From Thioglobus_A sp964344985 (GTDB lineage: Bacteria > Pseudomonadota > Gammaproteobacteria > PS1 > Pseudothioglobaceae): a stretch of DNA of 64,000 bases. Shown one piece after another: positions 42,996 through 51,949 of this stretch; within the stretch, counting starts at the first letter, position 1, and each line of letters opens with the position of its first letter. The notes below the pieces were generated by a model. That model was not told the DNA's origin. It searched no databases and worked only from the letters and a program-made list of their open reading frames with translations. The position numbers and the translations under genes were made by a program. The DNA lies in NCBI GenBank assembly GCA_964344985.1, contig CAYFPI010000002.1:58301-122300 (forward strand), given 5' to 3'.

Positions 42996-44429
42996 TTACG
43001 CAAGATAGTTGTTAACTTGTTGGGCAACACCACGACCCTCGTTGATCGCCCAAACCACTAATGATTGGCCACGTCTGCAATCACCTGCTGTGAAAATACC
43101 TTCTTGTGAAGTTTGATAATTTCCATACTCAGCCTTGTAGTTTCCACGTTCATCAAGCTCAATATTAGCATCATCACTCACATAATGCTCAGGCGCAACA
43201 AAACCCATAGAAAGCAACACTAATTGTGCATCCCATGTTTTTTCAGTACCCGTGATTTCATTTAACTGGCCATCGTTAAACTCAACATTAATGGTATTAA
43301 CACCGCTCACATTGCCGCTTGCATCTTTAATAAATGATTTTGTCATTAGTTGGTAAGATCTTGGATCTTGTCCAAACACTGATTGCGCTTCTGCATGACC
43401 ATAATCCACTCGATAAATAAGCGGCCATTCTGGCCATGGATTGTTTTCAGAACGCTCTACAGGAGGTTGCGACATTAACTCAAAATTAACCACCGATTTA
43501 GCGCCTTGACGAATAGCAGTACCAATACAGTCTGTACCTGTATCACCGCCACCAATCACAATAACATCTTTGCCTTTGGCTGACATTTCTGATGTGTCTT
43601 CACTACCAGTATCTAATAGACTCTTAGTGTTTTTGGTTAAATACTCCATGGCTAAATGAACGCCACCAGCATCACGATTATCAACTGGCAAATCACGCGC
43701 TTCACTAGCGCCAGTTGTTAGTATTACCGCATCAAAATCTTTTTGCAGAGCCTGCATGGTAATGTCAACACCAACATTCACTTGAGTAATAAACTCAACA
43801 CCTGAATCTTTCAACAAATCAACACGTCTATCAATAACATCCTTGCCAAGTTTCATGTTTGGAATACCGTACATTAATAAACCACCAATACGATCATCGC
43901 GCTCAAATACAGTCGCAAGATGTCCTAATTTATTAAGCTCATCAGCAGCAGCCAGTCCTGCTGGACCGGAACCAATAATGGCCACTTTTTTGCCCGTTCT
44001 GTATTCAATACAGTCAGGTTTAATCCAACCTTGTTCAAAACCTTTATCAATGATAGCTTGTTCAATGTTTTTAATCGTGACCGCAGGGTTGTTCATGCCC
44101 AATACACACGAACCCTCACAAGGTGCTGGACAAACGCGACCAGTAAATTCTGGAAAGTTATTAGTCTTTAATAAGCGTGTCAATGCTTTTTGCCATTGAT
44201 CCTTATAAATAAGATCATTCCACTCAGGAATTAAATTGTTAACTGGACAACCATCGTCTGACTGGCAAAAAGGCACACCACAATCCATGCATCTTGCGCC
44301 TTGCTCTTGCAATAATTGCTCATCATGCTTACCAGTAAAAATTTCGCCATAATCTTGAAGACGTAATTCAACGGGACGATAGTCTTCCGTTTTGCGATCA
44401 AATTCTTTAAAGCCTGTTACTTTGCCCAT
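42996..44429 (-). CDS. gltD: Glutamate synthase small-subunit-like protein (GltD)
   Basis: A 477-residue Fe-S flavoprotein with MGKVTGFKEFDRK at the N-terminus, cysteine motifs CMDCGVPFCQSDDGCPV and CPAPCEGSC, FAD-binding AIIGSGPAGLAAADEL and NAD-binding VIGGGDTGTDCIGTA. GltD transfers NADPH electrons to the large subunit GltB, but no gltB lies beside it here. I chose the ATG at 44429; the upstream in-frame extension is not conserved. It sits directly before dsrA, next to its paralogue dsrL in the same cluster. Confidence 0.93.
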   Translation of the reverse strand: MGKVTGFKEFDRKTEDYRPVELRLQDYGEIFTGKHDEQLLQEQGARCMDCGVPFCQSDDGCPVNNLIPEWNDLIYKDQWQKALTRLLKTNNFPEFTGRVCPAPCEGSCVLGMNNPAVTIKNIEQAIIDKGFEQGWIKPDCIEYRTGKKVAIIGSGPAGLAAADELNKLGHLATVFERDDRIGGLLMYGIPNMKLGKDVIDRRVDLLKDSGVEFITQVNVGVDITMQALQKDFDAVILTTGASEARDLPVDNRDAGGVHLAMEYLTKNTKSLLDTGSEDTSEMSAKGKDVIVIGGGDTGTDCIGTAIRQGAKSVVNFELMSQPPVERSENNPWPEWPLIYRVDYGHAEAQSVFGQDPRSYQLMTKSFIKDASGNVSGVNTINVEFNDGQLNEITGTEKTWDAQLVLLSMGFVAPEHYVSDDANIELDERGNYKAEYGNYQTSQEGIFTAGDCRRGQSLVVWAINEGRGVAQQVNNYLA

Positions 44430-44535
44430 TACTCTCAAACATTTAATACTAAATCGGGTAATTATACCTCGCAAATGAGTGCTAAACAAATCGCCATCAG
44501 CTAAATCATTTATTTAAAAATACTGCAAGAGCATC

Positions 44536-44564
44536 TTGTGCACAAGAAAGATTGAGCGTATAAT
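44536..44564 (+). promoter_or_regulatory. Strong sigma70-type promoter of rplS
   Basis: -35 TTGTGC (44536-44541), 17-base spacer, -10 TATAAT (44559-44564). The rplS start codon follows 37 bases later, with AAGGA as ribosome-binding site. Confidence 0.75.
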
Positions 44565-44601
44565 TGCTTTTTTTGCTAAATAATATTTAAAAGGATTTGT
44601 C

Positions 44602-44952
44602 ATGAATTTAATTGACCAAATTGAAAGCGAACAACTAAGATCTGATATTCCTGAGTTTTCATCAGGCGATACAGTTGTGGTTCAAGTAAAAGTACGTGAA
44701 GGTAATCGTGAAAGATTACAAGCATTTGAAGGTGTAGTTATCGCTAAGAAAAATCGTGGTCTGGGTTCAGCATTCACTGTAAGAAAAATTTCACACGGTG
44801 AAGGTGTTGAAAGAGTTTTCCAAACGCATTCAAACATGATTAATTCAATCGAAGTTAAACGTCATGGTAAAGTTCGTCAATCAAAACTTTACTACCTTCG
44901 TGAGCTTACTGGTAAGAAAGCTAGAATTAAAGAAAAATTGGCAACAAAGTAA
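44602..44952 (+). CDS. rplS: Ribosomal protein L19
   Basis: A 116-residue large-subunit protein at the 30S-50S interface. MNLIDQIESEQLR, FSSGDTVVVQVKVREGNRERLQAFEGVVIAKKN, SHGEGVERVFQTHS and KLYYLRELTGKKARIKE are diagnostic (segments quoted in part). It has its own promoter and terminator here; the usual rpsP-rimM-trmD partners are not upstream in this window. Confidence 0.98.
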   Translation: MNLIDQIESEQLRSDIPEFSSGDTVVVQVKVREGNRERLQAFEGVVIAKKNRGLGSAFTVRKISHGEGVERVFQTHSNMINSIEVKRHGKVRQSKLYYLRELTGKKARIKEKLATK

Positions 44953-44973
44953 GTTAGCTTACTTTTTGTTATT

Positions 44974-45001
44974 AAATACCGGCATATGCCGGTATTTTTT
45001 T
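44974..45001 (+). terminator. Rho-independent terminator of rplS
   Basis: Perfect palindrome with the core ACCGGCATATGCCGGT followed by a run of seven Ts, 22 bases after the rplS stop. It separates rplS from xerD. Confidence 0.92.
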
Positions 45002-45019
45002 GTCTAAAATTTACTCGTA

Positions 45020-45892
45020 ATGGACAATTCTGTATTAATAGAGAAATTCTTAGACCACTACTGGCTTTCCTCAGGTGCCAGTAAAAATACACTCTGTGCC
45101 TACCGATCAGATCTATCCCTATACTCAAAGTGGTTAAATGACTCTTTAGTTAATTCTAGTGGAAAATCAATTCTTGATTATTTTAAAGACAGGCAACTAA
45201 AAGCCTCTACTCAAGCCCGAGTGTTGACTTGTTTTAGAGTTTTCTATCAATACCTACTTTCAAATAAACTCGTTGAAACCAACCCAACTGCAAAACTAAT
45301 TCACCCAAAACAAATACAAAAACTACCTGTTTTTTTAAGCGTTGATGAAGTGGATAAACTACTTAACGCGCCAGATCAAAAAACCATTTTTGGCATGCGT
45401 GATCGAGCCATGTTGGAACTATTGTATTCTTGTGGTTTACGCGTGTCTGAGTTAATCAATCTTGAATTTCATCACATTAATACAAATGATGAATTTATTA
45501 GAGTTTTTGGTAAAGGTAATAAGGAGAGAGTCTTGCCTATGGGTGAAATGGCAATTGAACATCTAAGTAACTATGAGCAAAAATCTCGTCCCTTTTTAAC
45601 TAAAAAAGGACAAACCGATCATTATTTTTTAACCAATCGTGGCTCAAGCATGAGTAGGCAAAATTTCTTCTACATAATTAAAGCTTACGCCAAAAAAGCG
45701 GATATTGATAAACCTTTGTCACCGCATACGCTGCGCCATGCGTTTGCCACACACCTAGTACAACAAGGTGCTGATCTTCGCAGTGTACAACTAATGTTAG
45801 GGCATAGTGACATATCCACCACACAGATTTATACGCACATTCAAAACGTACAACTTAAATCTCAGCATTTAAAACACCACCCGCGTGGATAA
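45020..45892 (+). CDS. xerD: Site-specific tyrosine recombinase XerD
   Basis: Resolves chromosome dimers at dif with XerC. The 290-residue protein has an N-terminal SAM-like core-binding domain and the catalytic residues Arg in YSCGLRVSEL, Lys in GKGNKERVLP, His-x-x-Arg in LSPHTLRHAFATH, His in LGHSDIST and Tyr in TQIYTH. The C-terminus LKHHPRG matches XerD rather than XerC. Housekeeping recombinase; no phage genes are near. Confidence 0.93.
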   Translation: MDNSVLIEKFLDHYWLSSGASKNTLCAYRSDLSLYSKWLNDSLVNSSGKSILDYFKDRQLKASTQARVLTCFRVFYQYLLSNKLVETNPTAKLIHPKQIQKLPVFLSVDEVDKLLNAPDQKTIFGMRDRAMLELLYSCGLRVSELINLEFHHINTNDEFIRVFGKGNKERVLPMGEMAIEHLSNYEQKSRPFLTKKGQTDHYFLTNRGSSMSRQNFFYIIKAYAKKADIDKPLSPHTLRHAFATHLVQQGADLRSVQLMLGHSDISTTQIYTHIQNVQLKSQHLKHHPRG

Positions 45893-45907
45893 TTTTTTTT
45901 ACTATGT

Positions 45908-46010
45908 CTTTTCCATTTCTACTTTGTTAACTTCAAAAAAATATTTAATCACATAGCAATACCTATTCTCAATCATATTTATTGTCACCTTGTAGAAAAG
46001 AAAAATACTC
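45908..46010 (+). repeat. REP/MITE-like palindromic element, copy 1
   Basis: Imperfect long hairpin directly after xerD: outer arms TTTCTACTTTGTTA and CACCTTGTAGAAAAG, centre ATAG-CAATAC-CTAT. It shares the blocks TACTTTGTTA, TCTCAATCATAT, CTTTGTA/CCTTGTA and GAAAAA with 54821-54925, with a middle of equal length by eye. No coding potential. Confidence 0.6.
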
Positions 46011-46035
46011 GAAAAAACACTCTGATAAAAAAATA

Positions 46036-46172
46036 GAAAATTTTAAGAGTGGCTATAAATTTAGATAAATTTATTGATTTTTAATGAAATTTAAGTCATT
46101 TTTAGCTATAAATATCGACTTTTAGACGCTTTTATTGACTGTTTATAGAAAATTTCGTAAATTTTCACTTTG
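46036..46172 (+). repeat. AT-rich dispersed repeat, copy 2 (plus orientation)
   Basis: Non-coding AT-rich block between two palindromic elements. It parallels 29811-29957 on the other strand, with shared ATTTTTAGCT, TAAAT-TCG and CTTTTA at matching spacing. It contains two GGCTATAAAT/AGCTATAAAT-type internal near-repeats. Confidence 0.45.
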
Positions 46173-46187
46173 CATACTAAAAACAAC

Positions 46188-46313
46188 TATTTGTAACTAT
46201 TTTTTAGTATTATACGAGGCAGAATGAGTTGTATTTAAAGGAATGTGCAATTAGCACATGACTGAAAATAGAAATTATTCTAACAAAGTAGAATGCAAAA
46301 ATAGTTACAAATA
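46188..46313 (-). repeat. REP/MITE-like palindromic element, copy 2, with 17-bp perfect terminal repeats
   Basis: TATTTGTAACTATTTTT at 46188-46204 is perfectly complementary to 46297-46313. The centre is a second perfect stem, ATGTGC-AATTA-GCACAT (46243-46259), exactly at the midpoint. The right arm contains the last two codons and stop of greA. It shares GGA, AAT-loop and ATGACTGA with the copy at 55000-55120. Confidence 0.75.
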
Positions 46314-46781
46314 TTGAACTTCGAGGATTTCGTAGATAATGTCACCCGCCGGCGCTTTAACCGTCACCTCATCACCCTCTTCATTGCCCATTAATGCACT
46401 GGCAATTGGCGAATGACATGAGATTTTGTTTTGATCAATATCAGCCTCATCTTCACCAACAATTTGATAGGTGATTTCACTATCATCTTCAATGTTCATT
46501 AAAGTGATGGTGGTGCCAAAAACACAACGGCCATTTTGAGCAAGCTTAGATACGTCGATTACTTGCATGCGAGAAAGTTTAGATTCTATTTCTTTAATAC
46601 GACCTTCAATAAATCCCTGCTCTTCTTTAGCTGCATGATATTCAGCATTTTCTTTAAGATCACCATGTGCACGTGCAGTCGCTATTTCTTCTACAATTCT
46701 AGGGCGTTCAACATCTTTAAGATTTAAAAGTTCTACTTCTAATGCTTTAGCACCAGCAACAGTCATTGGAATGTTATCCAT
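46305..46781 (-). CDS. greA: Transcription elongation factor GreA
   Basis: Binds the RNA polymerase secondary channel and stimulates cleavage of backtracked transcripts. The 158-residue protein has the N-terminal coiled coil with the acidic tip AHGDLKENAEYHAAKEEQGFIEGRI (quoted in part) and a C-terminal FKBP-like domain ending APAGDIIYEILEVQYL. The start is the ATG at 46781 with GGAG upstream. Its stop codon lies inside the terminal inverted repeat of the adjacent palindromic element. It follows carB by nine bases. Confidence 0.97.
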   Translation of the reverse strand: MDNIPMTVAGAKALEVELLNLKDVERPRIVEEIATARAHGDLKENAEYHAAKEEQGFIEGRIKEIESKLSRMQVIDVSKLAQNGRCVFGTTITLMNIEDDSEITYQIVGEDEADIDQNKISCHSPIASALMGNEEGDEVTVKAPAGDIIYEILEVQYL

Positions 46782-46790
46782 GGTCAACTC

Positions 46791-49700
46791 CTAGTATAAA
46801 GACTGTAGTGATCGAACCGTAATGCTCTCATGCGTTTTCAAACCATCTAGCATAGCAAATGCTGCTGATACTGTGGTTGTAAACGGAACCTTATGCACAA
46901 GCGCTTGACAACGAATAGCACCAGCATCTGTAGCACCCTGTGTATCTTCTGTTGAATTAATAATTAAATCAATATCTTCATTTTTAATCATATCAACAAT
47001 GTGTGGTGACCCTTCAGAAACTTTATTAACCACTTCACACTCAAGCCCTGCCTCAACTAGCATATCTCGGTTACTTCTCGTAGCAACAATATCAAACCCT
47101 TGTTGTGTTAGTTTATTGCCCAACTCCACCAAATCATCACGATCAAGTTTTCTAAGACTAACAAAGACCTTGCCATTTTCTGGTGCACGATCACCAGCAG
47201 CAAGTTGCGCCTTATCAAAAGCAGAGGCAAAATCATCACCAACACCCATTACCTCACCTGTTGAACGCATTTCAGGGCCTAAAATTGGATCAACACCTAA
47301 GAATTTATTAAACGGGAATACTGCCTCTTTTACGCTGTAATGTTTAGGAATTACTTCACTTGTAAAGTTTAATTCTTTTAATGTTTTGCCCGACATAACA
47401 CGAGCTGCAATATTAGCCAGTGGTTCGCCAATTGCCTTAGATACAAATGGCACGGTTCGTGAAGCGCGAGGATTAACCTCGATCACGTAAATTTCACCAT
47501 CTTGATAAGCCAGCTGCGTATTCATTAAACCAACCACATTGAGCTCTTTTGCCATGGCAATTACCTGAGCTCGCATGTTGTCTAATACATCATTAGGCAA
47601 TGAATAAGGAGGTAGTGAACAAGCACTGTCACCTGAGTGAATACCGGCCTGCTCAATGTGCTGCATAATACCGCCAATCACCACGTCTTCACCATCAGAG
47701 ATAACATCAATATCTACTTCAATTGCATGGTCTAAAAATGAGTCTAACAATACTGGTGAATCATTCGATACTTGAACTGCAGTGTGCATGTAATGATCAA
47801 GAGAGTCTTTATCGTAAACAATTTCCATTGCTCGACCGCCTAGTACATAAGAGGGTCTAACTACTAATGGAAATCCAATAGCATCAGCAATGTCTACTGC
47901 TTGCTCCAATGATCTTGCTGTGCCATTTAAAGGTTGCTTAAGATCTAACTTTTGAATCATTTGTTGGAATCTTTCACGATCCTCAGCAAGATCGATTGCA
48001 TCTGGGCTTGTGCCAATAATAGTGGCACCACTCTTTTCTAAAGCGTCAGCTAATTTAAGTGGCGTTTGACCACCATAATGCACAATAATGCCATCTGGAT
48101 TTTCAGTATCTACAACTGCCAGCACATCTTCTAGTGTTAACGGCTCAAAATACAGGCGATCTGAAATATCATAATCAGTTGAAACTGTTTCTGGATTACA
48201 GTTCACCATAATGGTTTCATAACCATCTTCACGCAGTGCCAGCGATGCATGAACACAGCAATAATCAAACTCAATACCTTGACCAATACGGTTAGGCCCA
48301 CCACCTAGAATCATAATTTTTTTCTTATCAGTTGGTTGTGCTTCACACTCCATTTGATAAGTAGAATACATGTACGCTGTTTGTGTATCAAACTCAGCAG
48401 CACATGAGTCTACACGCTTAAATACTGGTTTAATATTAAGCGCTTTACGTCTTTCTCGTACTGATGATTCGCTACAATTTAATAACTGCGACAGGCGCGC
48501 ATCTGAAAAACCTTTGCGTTTAAGATTAAACATTTGACTCTCGTCAATATCTGCAATATTAGCACCATTGATTTGCGCCTCGTTTGAAACAATATCTTCA
48601 ATTTGAGCTAAGAACCACGGATCTACTTTTGATAAATCAAATACTTCTTCAAGCGTCATGCCCAGTCTAAAGGCATCCGCCAAATAGAAAATACGATCAC
48701 CACGTGCTGAAATACACTCACTTCTAATTTTGTTCTTTGCGTCATCAGCACTCAGGTCAACAACAGGATCAAGACCTACTCGATCAGTCTCCAAACCTCT
48801 TAAAGCTTTTTGCAATGACTCTTGGAAAGTTGATCCCATTGCCATTACCTCGCCCACCGACTTCATTTGAGTAGTTAGACGATCATCTGCTTTTGGAAAT
48901 TTTTCGAACGCAAATCTTGGAATTTTAGTAACCACATAATCAATACTTGGCTCGAATGATGCAGGTGTTTTTCCGCCAGTAATGTCATTATCAAGCTCAT
49001 CAAGTGTATAACCTACTGCCAGTTTTGCCGCTACTTTTGCAATTGGGAAGCCTGTAGCTTTAGAAGCTAGGGCAGATGAACGCGACACACGTGGATTCAT
49101 TTCAATAATAGTCAAACGACCATCTTCAGGGTTTAGTGCGAACTGCACATTTGAACCGCCCGTATCTACACCGATTTCTCTAAGTACTGCCAGTGACGCA
49201 TTACGCATTACTTGATATTCTTTATCGGTTAGGGTTTGAGCTGGTGCAACAGTAATAGAGTCGCCCGTGTGAATACCCATTGGGTCTAAGTTTTCAATTG
49301 AACAGATGATAATGCAATTATCTTTGGTATCGCGCACCACTTCCATTTCAAACTCTTTCCAGCCTAAAATTGATTCTTCAACCAGTAATTCATTAGTTGG
49401 TGAAAGGTCTAAACCACGCTCACAAATCTCTACAAATTCTTCCTTGTTATAAGCAATACCACCGCCAGAACCGCCCATGGTAAATGAAGGACGAATAACC
49501 GTTGGAAAGCCAACTTTCTCTTGAATGGCGTGCGCCTCTTCTAAAGTATGCGCAACAGCAGCTTGTGGCATATCTAGGCCAATTTTAAGCATGGCTTCAC
49601 GGAATAAATCACGATCCTCAGCCTTGTCAATCGCCTCTTTTCTTGCACCAATCATCTCCACACCGTGCTTTTCTAACACGCCATGACGCTCAAGATCTAG

Positions 49701-49997
49701 TGCGCAGTTAAGTGCAGTTTGACCACCCATGGTTGGCAGTAGCGCATCTGGCTTTTCTACTTCAATAATTTTTTCAACCGTGCGCCATTCAATTGGCTCA
49801 ATGTAAGTCGAGTCCGCCATTTGCGGATCAGTCATGATGGTTGCAGGATTAGAATTCACCAAAATAACACGGTAGCCTTCCTCGCGAAGCGCTTTACAAG
49901 CTTGTGCACCAGAATAATCAAATTCACATGCCTGGCCAATTACAATAGGGCCAGCGCCGATAATTAAAATACTTTTGAGATCTTGTCTTTTTGGCAT
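46791..49997 (-). CDS. carB: Carbamoyl-phosphate synthase large subunit
   Basis: Makes carbamoyl phosphate from bicarbonate, ATP and ammonia delivered by CarA, for arginine and pyrimidines. The 1068-residue protein has two ATP-grasp halves (first about 1-550, with GAGPIVIGQACEFDYSG; second about 551-935, with LGGGPNRIGQGIEFDYC) and a C-terminal allosteric MGS domain (about 936-1068). Length is normal and the frame intact. The car genes are split by mlaA here. Confidence 0.98.
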   Translation of the reverse strand: MPKRQDLKSILIIGAGPIVIGQACEFDYSGAQACKALREEGYRVILVNSNPATIMTDPQMADSTYIEPIEWRTVEKIIEVEKPDALLPTMGGQTALNCALDLERHGVLEKHGVEMIGARKEAIDKAEDRDLFREAMLKIGLDMPQAAVAHTLEEAHAIQEKVGFPTVIRPSFTMGGSGGGIAYNKEEFVEICERGLDLSPTNELLVEESILGWKEFEMEVVRDTKDNCIIICSIENLDPMGIHTGDSITVAPAQTLTDKEYQVMRNASLAVLREIGVDTGGSNVQFALNPEDGRLTIIEMNPRVSRSSALASKATGFPIAKVAAKLAVGYTLDELDNDITGGKTPASFEPSIDYVVTKIPRFAFEKFPKADDRLTTQMKSVGEVMAMGSTFQESLQKALRGLETDRVGLDPVVDLSADDAKNKIRSECISARGDRIFYLADAFRLGMTLEEVFDLSKVDPWFLAQIEDIVSNEAQINGANIADIDESQMFNLKRKGFSDARLSQLLNCSESSVRERRKALNIKPVFKRVDSCAAEFDTQTAYMYSTYQMECEAQPTDKKKIMILGGGPNRIGQGIEFDYCCVHASLALREDGYETIMVNCNPETVSTDYDISDRLYFEPLTLEDVLAVVDTENPDGIIVHYGGQTPLKLADALEKSGATIIGTSPDAIDLAEDRERFQQMIQKLDLKQPLNGTARSLEQAVDIADAIGFPLVVRPSYVLGGRAMEIVYDKDSLDHYMHTAVQVSNDSPVLLDSFLDHAIEVDIDVISDGEDVVIGGIMQHIEQAGIHSGDSACSLPPYSLPNDVLDNMRAQVIAMAKELNVVGLMNTQLAYQDGEIYVIEVNPRASRTVPFVSKAIGEPLANIAARVMSGKTLKELNFTSEVIPKHYSVKEAVFPFNKFLGVDPILGPEMRSTGEVMGVGDDFASAFDKAQLAAGDRAPENGKVFVSLRKLDRDDLVELGNKLTQQGFDIVATRSNRDMLVEAGLECEVVNKVSEGSPHIVDMIKNEDIDLIINSTEDTQGATDAGAIRCQALVHKVPFTTTVSAAFAMLDGLKTHESITVRSLQSLY

Positions 49998-50019
49998 GAG
50001 TCTTTGTTTTTAAATTAAA

Positions 50020-50715
50020 TTAGAATTCGTCATCTTCTTCAACTGGCGGATTGCCATCAAAGATATCAAACTTTCTTTTTTGTAAATATGATGAACGCAT
50101 TGCAATGTATGGATCGTCTGATTTGTCTAACAGGTCAGTTGCAGGTAGTAATTCAACTCGCTTGTCGATAATGTTAATTGCACTTGCGCTAACAAAGCCA
50201 ACATCGTCCATCTCATTGATTAGATTTGCATCAGAAGTTAAATCAACATACAGTCCAGCACCGTCTCTTACAGTTGAAGGACCTAATAGTGGCAACATAA
50301 TGTACGGGCCATCACCAACACCCCAAACTGCCAATGTTTGACCAAAGTCTTCACTGTCTGTTGTTAAATCCATATTGGTAGCAACATCAATCAATCCTGC
50401 AAGGCCAATGGTTGAGTTAACAATAATACGCCTCAATGTTTCAGCACTTTGCTCAATCTTAAATTGCAAAATCTGATTTGCTAATGTTGAGACATCGCGT
50501 AAATTGCCAAAAAAGTTACTAACACCATCCTGCACAAGCTCTGGCATATGGTCTTTATACGCTCTTGATACCGGCTCTAATAAATTATCGTCAATAGCTT
50601 CATTAAAATCATAAACCGCTCTATTTGCATTTTCAAATGGATCCACATCGATCTCTTCAGCAAATAAAACAGAGCTACTAAATAACAACATCAAACTTAG
50701 TAATAAATTTTTCAT
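50020..50715 (-). CDS. mlaA: MlaA/VacJ-like outer-membrane phospholipid transport protein lacking a lipobox
   Basis: Component of the Mla pathway, which removes phospholipids from the outer leaflet. The 231-residue protein shows VDPFENANRAVYDFNEAID, FFGNLRDV, STIGLAGLIDVAT, EDFGQTLAVWGVGDGPYIMLPLLGPS (quoted in part) and RDGAG, all MlaA landmarks. The signal sequence ends SSSVLFAEE with no Cys, so the usual lipidation site is absent. It lies between carA and carB, with its ATG overlapping the carA stop (TAATG). Confidence 0.92.
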   Translation of the reverse strand: MKNLLLSLMLLFSSSVLFAEEIDVDPFENANRAVYDFNEAIDDNLLEPVSRAYKDHMPELVQDGVSNFFGNLRDVSTLANQILQFKIEQSAETLRRIIVNSTIGLAGLIDVATNMDLTTDSEDFGQTLAVWGVGDGPYIMLPLLGPSTVRDGAGLYVDLTSDANLINEMDDVGFVSASAINIIDKRVELLPATDLLDKSDDPYIAMRSSYLQKRKFDIFDGNPPVEEDDEF

Positions 50716-51833
50716 TACCCCATCTCCTTAATAAATGTATCAAACAAACCGCTTACATCATGTGGACCTGGAGAGGCTTCAGGATGACCTTGGAAGCTAA
50801 ATGCTTTTTTACCTGCAACACGCACACCTTGAATAGTGTTATCAAATAACGACCTGTGTGTCACTTTAAGATTTTCTGGTCGATTGTCTTACGCCACAGC
50901 AAAACCGTGATTTTGCGAAGTGATCATTACCTGTTTAGAGTCTAAGTCTTGCACGGGATGATTTGCACCATGATGACCAAATTTCATTTTTTCAGTCTTA
51001 GCACCGCTTGCTAAAGACAGTAATTGATGACCCAAACAAATACCAAACATCGGCATGTCTTTTTCTAGCAAAGCTTGAATATTATTAATGGCATAATCAC
51101 ACGGCTCAGGGTCGCCTGGACCATTAGACAAAAATACGCCATCAGGATTCATATCAAGAACCTCTTTGACAGGTGTTTGTGCATTAACCACTGTTAAATC
51201 ACAACCTCTATCTACCAACATTCTTAAAATGTTAGTTTTAACGCCGTAGTCATAAACCACAACATTAAATTTAGAATCCAGCTGTGTAAATTCGCCGTCT
51301 TCTAAAGAATACGAACCCTTGTCAAAACGATAAGTTTTATCAGTTGAAACCACTTTAGCGAGATCCATATTTTTAAGCCCTGCAAATGAGCAAGCTTTTT
51401 CAATCGCAGCCGCTTCATCAATATCGTCTCCAGCTACAATACAGCCTTTAAGAGAGCCTTTTTCTCTAAGATGACGTGTTAATGCTCGTGTATCAATATC
51501 ACTAATTGCCACTACGTTGTTACTTGATAGATACTCATCTAGTGGCGTTTCATTACGCCAATTGCTATGCATTAATGGTAAGTCACGGATGATTAATCCT
51601 GAAGCGTAAATACGGCCCGACTCTTCATCAACTTTATTGGTACCCGTGTTGCCAATATGCGGATAAGTAAGTGCAACAATTTGTTGTGTGTAAGAAGGGT
51701 CGGTAAGAATTTCTTGGTAGCCAGTCATTGAGGTATTAAAAACCACTTCACCTAAAGTTTCACCTACACTACCTATAGATTTTCCGTGAAAAACTGTTCC
51801 ATCTTCTAATGCTAATAAGGCAACTTGTGACAT
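50715..51833 (-). CDS. carA: Carbamoyl-phosphate synthase small subunit, with an in-frame TAA
   Basis: Glutamine amidotransferase subunit feeding CarB. From the ATG at 51833 (SD GGAG) the frame reads MSQVALLALEDGTVFHG, GYQEILTDPSY, FLSNGPGDPEPC and the nucleophile region MFGICLGHQLL to NHGFAVA, then a TAA at 50889-50891. The same frame continues with DNRPENLKVTHRSLFD, FSFQGHPEASPGPHD (catalytic His and Glu) and a normal stop at 50715, giving the expected 372 residues. Homologues carry Glu at the stop position, so GAA to TAA is the likely change. Without readthrough the active site would be lost. Confidence 0.93.
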
Positions 51834-51949
51834 TGGAGACTCCTTCATGAAAAACTTCGAGAATTTTACCATATCATCCTCAATGCTAGATAACCAAATG
51901 TATAAAACTAATGGGTATAATCAACTCATCATAACAACAACAAAAGACC

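Noticed and set aside
45020..45892. Tyrosine recombinase as a sign of an integrated element
   Set aside because: Sequence matches housekeeping XerD, and no phage, conjugation or cargo genes or attachment duplications are near.
46999..47340. An open frame of about 113 codons on the plus strand opposite carB
   Set aside because: It is fully antisense to a well-conserved carB region and its composition (Ser/Pro/Thr-rich) is that of a reverse-frame shadow.
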